DNA of 64,000 nt from NCBI GenBank assembly GCA_004794785.1, contig SJOL01007097.1, positions 293,982 to 357,981 on the forward strand. The letters are read 5' to 3'. Both the position numbers and the translations under genes were made by a program. Position 1 is the stretch's first letter. Each line of letters begins with the position of its first letter. This stretch comes from Opisthorchis felineus. Taxonomy: Eukaryota; Platyhelminthes; Trematoda; Opisthorchiida; Opisthorchiidae. The notes under the pieces were generated by a model, which saw nothing but the letters and a program-made list of their open reading frames with translations, was not told the DNA's origin and made no database searches. Below are positions 54,901 to 64,000 of this stretch, piece by piece.

Positions 54901-55850
54901 AACACTAGCTGTCATTTCGACCATTTCCTTAACCTTCATCTAGTGTCATCTGTTTTTAGTGGTATTCCAACTAAGAGCATGGGTTTCGATGTGGGCCAAA
55001 GCTGTTCCTTAATTTGGATGAAATTTGATTATGAGCTTGGTTGCTTCCTGACAAATTTCACCCCAAGGGCTCGCTTCCGTTGACTAGGAGCAAATCGGAA
55101 ATACTGGGGGACGTTTACCACCGAACAGTTTGGTAGAAAATTTTTACTGTTTGTGTATGATTCAATGGATTTCCCCCCGTGTTTGATGTTAAACTGTGTA
55201 CCGAGAAACCGGACGGATGATTGTCACTTTCAGTTTTCATATCTTATGATTTCGTTGTCCGCACCCTTTTTTTCGATTCACATCTCGGCCAATGACCATT
55301 TTCTTTTACGGAACGTTGTTCAAGATTTCGACAGGCCACAACCGGTTTCGCTCTTCTTGCGGCCGACAGCTAGTCTCAGCCCCCGAGGTTCTGTCAACCT
55401 TATGTTCTGCTTGAACCTAAACTTTGCGGTATCGTCTAGCAATTTCAGGAATTATGCATAGTTCGGTCGAGCGTTTTAGGGGCACGGAAAATACTCTGAC
55501 ACCACTTGACAATTCACTAATGTGACTCATAAAGGGAACGCGTCATTTGTTGCCTATATATGGTGTTAATCAAAGCTACTATGCATTGTTTTCAACCGTG
55601 TAGATTCCACCGTAAGGTTGTGATCTACTTGTGAAATTGTAACCAACAGAAACAGCGGTAAGTTTTCTGGATAAGGTCCTGACTTAGGTAGCAGGAGCAA
55701 AATCGCCCTAAGGTAAACGGGTATGGTACCCAGGGAATCTCATTCAGATACACAGTAGGAATTATGCTTGTTCACCAAGTGCTAGAAACAACAACGAATT
55801 GGCCGGTTGTATGTGACCCTGATCTATAGATCTTTAGTGCACCATTCCAT
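52000..55850. other. Region downstream of RARS1, no gene recognised
   Basis: Begins with the RARS1 3' UTR, whose end cannot be placed. Longer open frames are 52274-52651 (-, 125 codons) and 52839-53171 (+, 110 codons), with no named domain. At about 53425-53490 a tagctcagcaggagg and a ggttccgaacc lie about 45 bases apart, tRNA-like boxes of an old SINE at most. Confidence 0.45.
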
Positions 55851-55852
55851 AC

Positions 55853-56030
55853 GCCGAGATGGCTCGGTGGTTAGAGCGCGAATTTACTGACCCGAAGGTC
55901 CATGGTTCGAACCCGACCTTTGCATCTCGACTTCCCCTATCTGGGTCTGGGCAACCTGACAGTATCCCAGCCCTTGTGCTTCCTTCGGGTGGCATGGCAG
56001 CTAGCATCGAAAGGATGCTACACCTGAACA
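55853..56030 (+). repeat. tRNA-derived SINE (family 1)
   Basis: cgccgagatggctcggtggt with A box, tagagcgcgaatttactgac, spacer ccgaaggtccatgg, B box ggttcgaaccc, body with ggtctgggcaacctgacagt and tccttcgggtggcatggcag, ending gatgctacacctgaac. Well preserved. Confidence 0.92.
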
Positions 56031-59000
56031 GTCTGACTTCTAATTTTAACCATTTTATATTACCCCATATATCACGCAGACCGACTGCCAAACACATCTA
56101 GCCTGCGTGAATGGAGCTTATGTTATTTATGTAAGTCTGCTGAATTCGTAATTAAACCGTTATTTTTTTGCTGATTACTTGTGTCTGTTGCAAATCACTA
56201 TTTATTTAAGGGTCAGCTTCAAGCGCTTTCTCCATACGAAAATCTACTAAATGATTTCACCCAAGGATGTCCTTGACAAACCGACGTTTAAGAAACTGGA
56301 ACCATTCTGCTGCACGCAGTGCACCCTCACGAACAATATTTGTCTTCACACAATCGCCACCGGCCATGATCACACAGAATCACCGGAGATGTATTTTTTT
56401 CAGACCATACACGGAGGAATTGAAATGACATCCGGTCAATCCCTCGTACACACTACACTACATTTTCGCGTCCGTAACGTTCGCCCTCCTCGGGAGTTCG
56501 AATTGTTTTGTTCACGGTTAGACACAACTCAATTTCGGACTGTGTATGATAGGTAGCCATCAATTCAACTGCTTTGCGGCAAGTGGTCACCTTCGTTCAG
56601 TTTACCACTCATTTATTGGCCGCGACAGACCTGATCAACGCTCGTATAACGAACAAGCTGATAACGACATACTCGACCTTCTTGAAACGCTGACTGATGG
56701 GAGAATCATTCGACGTTTCCAAGGGTACCGATTATTTGACCTTCTGAAAAAGAACATTTGTGTATCATAATTTGACTAAGCAATTTCACTCTAGTTCGCG
56801 AATGTTAGTCGCTCACCAAGTGTAGATTTATGAAGTAAATGAATTTGCTCTTAACTACATATCGACCGCCGTTGAGTCAAGGCTAACCAAGGAAAATCAA
56901 CCAAATTTGGTGAGTAGCTGAAGGACAGGAAGTTGGACGAAGTCAGGGAACTCTGTCGCGTTTCAATAAGATTTGTCGTCTCCCTCATTGGTTTGGACAA
57001 AAATTCGTTGAGATCGATAGCCGTTTCATTACAGTCGTATAGCACGCAGTGGAACGGGCTCGCCACCAAGTGTTACTGGGAATGTACGGAAATCTACGTA
57101 CATTCAACTGTTTTGATTGTGGATCTAACCTGTGTAGAACTGTTGCCCGGTTTCGGCAAGTATCCGTCACAGACCATATTTATGTGTTACGGAAACCGCA
57201 CCAGAAAGAAAAGCCCAACACCCGTCAGTAGTGCCATTCCTCCTGTGACATGCAATACACTCTTGGTTTTGCTGTCACTCCACTTTAGTTCAGTTTGACA
57301 ACCGTGTCCGTCTGTACGGTGGTTCGGTTAGTCGCCACCTACAGCATCTGCTAGGGAGTAGGGTTCCTACTTCCTTCCCAGAGTAGGGTTGGGGGACTAC
57401 CGGAAAGGGAATAAATATTGAACGGCGGGTTAATGAATAATTATAAACCAACAGACACCACATCGCCACTGTTTGCGTGACATCACCATGTTGGTCAGTG
57501 CCTCTAACAACTGGCGTGATGAGTCTCCGGTACTCCGACCTCGTAAACAACGTGCAACAGTGCAGTCAAAGTCCTTTGTTATGTTTCTCATGCTCCTTCT
57601 CCAGTTCATGCGCTGTCCACCGTGTGGTACCTTCCTTCCCGCAAACAGGATACGGCGAGGCAATCGATCATCTGGTATACGGAACGTACGGCCTAGCCAC
57701 GTCCTCTGTTCTATCCCAAATGAGTCTCAGATTTTCCACACATCTATATTTAGTTTTCTGTCGAAGTGATATCAGTTGACTTGAAGCAATAGACTGACAC
57801 AACACAATCAGCCGCACGACAGCAAACTTTTGAACTTTTTGGTTAACCGTTTTGCAATGTCTGATGCTACAACTTACTGTGTTCTCCAGTCTCTAAAGTG
57901 TGGACTCTCATTTCCTCACACACCGGCTGTCGTTCATTTACACGTTACAGTGGCGGTTGATTTCATCATCTTTCTTTGGATTGTCACAGTATACGCAGGC
58001 GATTCAGCTACACCCACACCATCATGTGACCTTGTTCCGGTCAGCCTCATTTCTATTGGCTGATGACGTTTTTCAAGTCGGCAAACAACAGAGTTGTCCC
58101 CCGAAACGTTTCCTTGCCTGATGCTAAATACATTTTTGTTTCTATACGAGTAACTATCAACGTTTCCGAATTTATTCTTGCAAGCGGTGTTTTCGCACCA
58201 ACATGGCAGCAGAGCACTTTGTTTTTCTCGTAGCCCAATGTGCAAGTTGTGATGTTTGAAAAATTACATGACCACAGACCTAATCGGGTGAACTGGTGGA
58301 TGGCACATCAGTGCTGTTTGGATACACTGCGTCCTAGCTGGTACCTGTGAAGTTCAGGTTGTTGATCATAAATCAAGCGCGTGTTTGTTGTGGTCTTGTG
58401 CACCGCGACGAAACCGAACGGAATCCGGAAGAAAATTAGGCATGAGCTATGTTCCGTTGTCCAGAATTAACACTCGGACGTCTTGATCTTTGGACTGATA
58501 ATGAATTTTCGCCCAACTAAGAGAAATTTGCACTGAACATTATTGTGAAGCATTCGTTTTTCTGAAGTATTCCTGACTCTTTAAGTTCTGGAAATTCGCC
58601 AATTTTGACTGAGGGCACACCTTTTAGTTAAGCACTATGGCTAGAAGTTGAGCTATAAACCGATCGAGGGCGAAAACCGACGATTTGATAAATCTCTACC
58701 GAGCAACTAGAATGATTTTATAACCTCAGATTTGCAAATAAGGAGAAAATGTTAACCTGAAAGTAGTTCTGCTTCGTCGACGTCGGAACATACATTTGGA
58801 CGGATCGGACAACAATAGCCCTCAGAGATACCAGTTCGTCTTTTATTACCTTTTGATATAAAGTCTACGGACTGCCCTCTTCCACTCGTTTTCATCTTTC
58901 TGACACAAACCACCTGAACGGAATTTTCATTCAATAGCTCGATGAAATGCGTCGTCAGGACACGGTTCACATGGTGCTGCTACGTGAACATCAGTCATAA

Positions 59001-59900
59001 TCTCATGTCTGTCGCCTGCATACAATGCGCTCAAAATTACATGGGTAGTTGAACAAGAACAAGTAGCTGGAATACGATAGTTGGGTTGACGGCTGTCTCG
59101 CATAGGCAGACGAATGCGTTTGACCGTATGCAGAATGGCTGAGAAGAAGGAATCTCGTTTCTGTGAGAGTATTGTGCGCAGTAGCATATTGAGTAAGCTG
59201 ACTGATACCAACGTAATCTAAAGGAGGATGACACATTAAAGAAGCCTTTGCGTTCCTTGGCCTGACATAAACACAATAGAGCAATCTAGTGCTAGCTCTG
59301 CTCATGGCGACCCTTTCTAGACAATCACATTTGGGGTTCAAGTGGGACAAAACTTGACAGAAACTCGTGGACTGCTTACCTGATGAACCTCAAGATGAGC
59401 AAAATCGGTCGTGGCTGTCGAAGAGTTCTCAGCAATCTTATGAGTAGTTTGTTCCTTCTAGATAACATTTGGGGTACTTTCGTTGAAGTCTGTGCAATTG
59501 GCTTTTGTTTCACCCGCGAGTTGGGTAGTAGAGGAAAAATGGCTCATTGGCTTCCTAATAAAGCAGTCCTTTTGCTGCTGCTTTGCGACAGACGAATGTT
59601 TGTCGCTTGATGGTGAATGTAGCAGACACGTGAAGGATCATCGATTCATTTGCATACAAAGAGTATCAGTCTGCATTAACTATAAGAGGTTGAACATAGA
59701 ACGGCGCAATGGAAACTCATGAGTAACAGACCGGTGCAAGTTGCCGAAGCGTAATCGTCTTTAGCATTCGATCAATAGTTGTGAATCCCGCAGATTATTT
59801 GGACGGGCTTTTGTGAACCGGAATTTAGTTGTTTTGTGCAAAGCTTTTGATTGGTGAGAACAGTGACCGGTTCAAACACACTGAATCTCCCTAAAAACTG
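56031..59900. other. No gene recognised; several moderate ORFs
   Basis: Adjacent + strand ORFs at 56251-56556 (101 codons, CCTQCTLTNN-type Cys pair), 56546-56770 (74 codons) and 56933-57298 (121 codons) lie close together. They could be exons or decayed repeat; I see no domain and no clear splice pairs. Other frames at 57473-57779 and 59003-59350 look no better than chance. Confidence 0.4.
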
Positions 59901-59911
59901 TCAACCATAAC

Positions 59912-60247
59912 TTGAAAAGTTCGAAAACTGCAGGCTTTATTCCTCCCACCAAAGTAGAAAGCAATTTCCGTTTGGAAGATGCCGATTATGTATGCATTCT
60001 CTGGAAATTATTCCGTTCAGCTGCATACATGGTTTACGGAACTACTGATTTCCACAAATACGCTCATTTGCATATCAACTGGGTTTTCACGGGAGACTCA
60101 GCTGAATCTCTCATTTATGATGGTCTTCAACTGAATGTGCTGCACAAAGGCCGCCTCATGTTTCAGTTGGTACGATATTCGAGATGTCGCAGTGTATTTT
60201 CACAAAGCAAACTCCTGATTTCGTTTGAGAATGTTCATCCCTTCTGA
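59912..60247 (+). other. Unidentified 111-codon ORF overlapping a dispersed repeat
   Basis: Opens with a Met and contains RLEDADYVCILWKLFRSAAY, then VFTGDSAESLIYDGLQLNVL and GRLMFQLVRYSRC. The middle (60044-60135) is the same repeat as 47265-47360, where the corresponding frame is interrupted. This suggests a repeat-borne coding fragment rather than a single-copy gene. No family recognised. Confidence 0.35.
60044..60135 (+). repeat. Dispersed repeat, copy 2
   Basis: tttccacaaatacgctcatt, tgcatatcaactgggttttc, gggagactcagctgaatctc and tcatttatgatggtcttc; colinear with 47265-47360. Confidence 0.7.
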
Positions 60248-60562
60248 GTTTGCGCAGTTTTTCATCACAGTGATGATACGCTGTTTTTTGGAGAAATTCC
60301 CCCATCCATCTAGGAGGAATTTAGCGTTTCATCAACTTTTTTGTGATAATACTATTAGAGGCCTCTTTACATCTGTTCACTTCATGTTGATTTCGTGTAC
60401 ACTTCCGAGCACACACTCGTCAAAATGGGGGATTACGCCTTCCATTGAACTTTAATCCTTCTATTATGAACACTAGAATCACTGATGAAAATGATCATGT
60501 AGGCGTCATCCTCATAAATTCACAAAAGAACATCGCACTACATAATTAATGGGTATTTCCAA

Positions 60563-60603
60563 ATGTAAATACATACATACATACAACCACATGTAAATAC
60601 ATA
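60563..60603. repeat. (ACAT)n microsatellite
   Basis: Four acat units at about 60569-60584, flanked by two copies of atgtaaatacata (60563-60575 and 60591-60603). Confidence 0.9.
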
Positions 60604-63600
60604 GCCAAGGAAAAGTTCAAATATGTTTATCACAATTAAAAAATTTCCACTTATTCTCGTAACAATTGTAGCAAACAGCCGAATGCTTTCAATGTTGATG
60701 GGTTACCCATTCACAGAAGCATCCCAAGGGACATCAGATAAGATTTTCGTCATCCAACCAATGCTCTCCATTCCGCTGAATTGCATTTCGACAAAGTGAG
60801 GTAGAGTTGATGGAAGCCGAAACATTCCTCTCTTTAAATGAAATTTAACTACATAAGGTTTGGCAACACTGAAGGGAATAGTTGCTGTGGTACAATTTGG
60901 GGAGACATCTTGCCTGTTTATAAAAGAACAGTGATTTCCCCCGTTTATATCTGCTTCCAATTGGGAATTTTGATCATTTTTATACACACCTATAGGCCGT
61001 ATCTGTTATCGTTCATGTCAAGCCATTTGGTGCCGGTCAGTTGCACTGAACATTGCCTGAGCATTGTAAACGGAGTTGACTGCGCAGTTCGGTCGACTGA
61101 GGTGACCTGGATCAGCATAGGCATACGGTTCTTCATGGCCTTTAGATTGTATCGCTAAAGTGCACATAACCTTAAAAGACGACACCAAAAATTTCCAATA
61201 CTTCCCACACCGTCCTGGCGCAAACGCTCTGTGGTGCGGCTGCCGCGGATTTTATGTGACATATTGTCATAACGGCACAGTCAGTTTTGAAAATTGTGCC
61301 AACAACCGAGGTTTTTGTCTTTCAACTCGTCGAACGAGAAACGGATATCTCTCGTGCCATGTAGGGCACGAGAGAAATGAGTTTTCAGTTTTTCCACGTG
61401 ACTCAAAGGCGTTCGGCTCTAGTTTCTTCCGGAAATGGACTGACCTTTTTCGAACTGCGTGTAATGGGGTCCTGAATGTGTAACCTTTGCAGAACTGTGC
61501 CGTGAGCTCAACCGCTTCTTTCCATTGTTTATACCAAGTTTCACCGCAGAATCTTCAGGTGGCTGAATGTTTCCGTCATTGTGCAAGCGCAATCACTTTG
61601 TTGATGGTAGTATGAGGAAATTTTGTAATTTTCAATTGAGACTTCGCCCTGTAAGTGGAGCCAGTCCATGCTCAACAGCCGAGAAGCACTGTACAGCTGT
61701 TTTACTCCTATTGGAAATCATCACAAGTGCGCATCTCACGAAATTCCATGGAGTTTAGAACTTGAAACCTCCCGGCTTGTAGTTTGAAGGCTTAAACGTT
61801 TGGCTACAAGCAGCCGTTCCAAATTTGGATTTGAAAATAAGGGAATCACTTGGTACCGGGGAATATATATGTTAGTCGGTTCGACTGTTACCACGAAACG
61901 CCCACGTGTTTACTTGGCATTTGCTACAGAGATCGGGTTAGGTGAACCCAGGAATCAAAAAAGCTTGCGTTAAGTGAAATGAGGCTCGCTACAGTAGATA
62001 ACAGACGACAAATCTTTATTTCTGTAAAACAAGCCATATAAAGTAACAATCGGCTTTTCAGATCCTCAGATTTAACATTAAAGTTGTGTGTTTCGTGTTT
62101 TCGGGTCTGCTGAGACTCACTCATAGGGCCGGTCCTAATGCATTGGTTGTCCATTGTCTGGCGCGAAATGTGACACTACACACACACGCGTTCGTAACAA
62201 CTCCCATTCGTACCACCGCGCCACGAAATGTACAAGTCTACTAGACTGTCTGAATTAAGCGGACGAATATCTGGCATTGCTGATCTCTATGGTGCCACAT
62301 AAGTCTGGGTCTTCACTAAGAAAAATCGAATCGGGACTACCTTCACAGATATCAGTTACGAAGATAAGGAAAGCCCACTCCAAACTTGCTTTCACTGACA
62401 ACAAAACTGTTATGTACTACCGTTGTAAGGATCACAAATGAGTACTACTTAGGAGCACAAGCCACAGAAGGGCGAGTCACAATGATCAGAGAAACGAAAC
62501 AATGAAGTGAATAACTTGAATCCAGTCACAATAGTGTGCAGCTCTGAGCAAAGGACCCGGTAACCGTGAATTCTGCTCTTCAGTATCTACGATTTATTGA
62601 CATACAAGACCTATACGCCCCGGTCCGAGGTCAACTGTTGGAAAGCGAACAAAAATTGTTTCTTCAGGGATTGGGGTACGCTATTGTTGTGCACCACTCC
62701 GAAGGAAACCAAAATCTCCTTCGTACAAAAATCGACGGTATATAGTTGAGTTCGCAGCTGCGGACTGGATCAATATTTCACCTGACGCATAAGGTAAGTA
62801 GCGAACAGATAAACAGCCTTCTTGCAAAAGTATCAGTATTGACTGCCTGTTTTCCCAACTTACGTTTACACTTTGAAGTTGATTCTATCTTGGACTTCGT
62901 GGAAACATGCATAGGGTCCATCAAACAGTTCGCCACAATGAGTTTCAAACTTCTTATCTAACTTTTTCACCTAGGAAGTAAGTTTCGCTTTCATGCTTGT
63001 CCGCAGGCAGGTTAGTGAGTGCCAGTCCCACTGAAACTGGACAGCAGATCGAGTTAACAAATCGACCTTTCCGTCGGGATCAAAATCCTGTACAGCAGTG
63101 CACTATGTTCGTAAGCAAATTATGTAAGTTGAAATGGGCACGTTGATATTTTCTCGAGTCCAAATAGACCCGATACTCCAAGAAGGTGGTGGGCTTTAAA
63201 TATCACCTGATAGTTAGGCAAAGATGCATGTGAACGTTATTTTGCATGCTAATACAGTGATGGCTGTCTTGGTGGCTTGCAAGTATAGCAACTCGAATCA
63301 GCACTTAACTAAACGGGATAACCATGATAATTTAATTTCAACATCCCATATTGTACCCCACTGCCCCCTCCTACCTCATTCCACTCTGTCTTTACCCTAC
63401 AGCCTACGATCCTTCTTTGAGAAACCACGCTCTAGACGGTTCGACTGTATTACCCGAAATCAAAGAAAATTGGACTAGTGTTCAAAGCTGATGCTAACTG
63501 ATTCATTAACCTTTTCCTTCTGGAGTGCAACAAACCTTGTGTTTCACTGAAGACTTTTCCTTGGAATGAACTTCGAGTTTAGATGTAGGTTAGATAGTGT

Positions 63601-64000
63601 TAGTGCTATGCGTTTGGAACACCACAAACAGACACGGCCAGTTTGAACGGAGTATTTTCATCCCATATATCTACGAGTTCCCGCATCATTTATACACGAC
63701 TATGTTCGAGACGTACAGTTCTTGTGAGCCCCGTCTACTTACCATTTGGAAAAAATGTGCAGCAATGCATATGTTTAATGAGTTCTTGTTTGTTTTAGTA
63801 AGTTTATAATTGAAAAGACAGGGTTCTTAATTTCTGTGGCGCTGAAGAATTTCATGAAATCCGGATCAGTTCGTATCACCTTGCCTTCACTGGTAAGCCT
63901 GTCTAATTTCAGGATAAGATGGTGTCAAAAATTTCAGCTGTCTTTGAGAGTAAATCGTACCTTCGATTCCAATAAGACGTAGCCGTTTTGAACCCTGTTT
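60604..64000. other. No gene recognised; possible exon near 62588
   Basis: ORFs at 60838-61158 and 61160-61483 (+, about 106 codons each) have no named domain. The interval 62588-62738 looks most like an exon: acceptor ctgctcttcag, an open frame with RFIDIQDLYAPVRGQLLESE and LFLQGLGYAIVVHHSEGN, then g|gtatat. Gene unknown. Confidence 0.35.
62588..62738 (+). CDS. Candidate single exon of an unknown gene
   Basis: Preceded by a pyrimidine-containing acceptor (attctgctcttcag) and followed by a plausible but weak donor (gacg|gtatat). About 50 codons, amphipathic, with no recognised domain. A further stretch, 62759-62794, ends at a strong donor (aag|gtaagt) but would leave only a 20-base intron, so the two are not joined here. 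Confidence 0.25.

Noticed and set aside
1600..56030. SINE heads as functional tRNA genes
   Set aside because: They have A and B boxes, but the arms do not pair well enough by eye for a cloverleaf, and each is followed by the same 100-base non-tRNA body.
63890..63912. 20-base intron between two short open stretches near the right edge
   Set aside because: gtaagc...ttcag fits splice rules, but 20 bases is shorter than any intron seen here (minimum 35), and the frame is also open without splicing.
1..64000. CRISPR arrays, operons, riboswitches or prophage
   Set aside because: No regularly spaced direct repeats or polycistronic gene blocks; the gene has spliceosomal introns, so the DNA is eukaryotic.

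Overview
This window is nuclear DNA from an animal. The best fit is a parasitic flatworm, probably a digenean fluke; this is inferred from the gene architecture and repeat content, not proven. One gene is certain: cytosolic arginyl-tRNA synthetase (RARS1) on the + strand, start codon at 29802 and stop at 51997-51999. Twelve coding exons can be read by hand with intact reading-phase bookkeeping. The first four introns are only 35, 35, 39 and 35 bases, the fifth is 501, and the rest run to several kilobases. Very small 5' introns followed by very large ones are known from schistosomes and other flukes. One internal exon of the catalytic core (expected between 36003 and 40310) could not be found.

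Left arm (1 to about 29000): a graveyard of transposable elements. Non-LTR retrotransposons of two kinds dominate. RTE-like copies have an AP-endonuclease/reverse transcriptase, a recognisable C-terminal tail and a 3' end in (GAT)n/(ATC)n. CR1-like copies have a zinc-finger ORF1, an endonuclease/RT ORF2 and an octamer-repeat 3' tail; the longest spans about 8040-12316 and carries a 540-base assembly gap. A tRNA-derived SINE with A and B boxes occurs at least ten times across the window, in both orientations, and is nested inside RTE copies and inside itself. All element ORFs are broken.

Middle (29650-52000): RARS1. Its large introns hold further RTE, CR1 and SINE fragments plus several unidentified open stretches.

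Right arm (52000-64000): no gene is recognised with confidence. It holds one good SINE, microsatellites, a dispersed repeat shared with RARS1 intron 11, and some moderately long ORFs that are described but not named.

The only cellular function encoded is arginine charging of tRNA. Nothing looks like an operon, CRISPR array or bacterial system. The most interesting material is the nested insertion history, the micro-intron gradient and the missing RARS1 exon.
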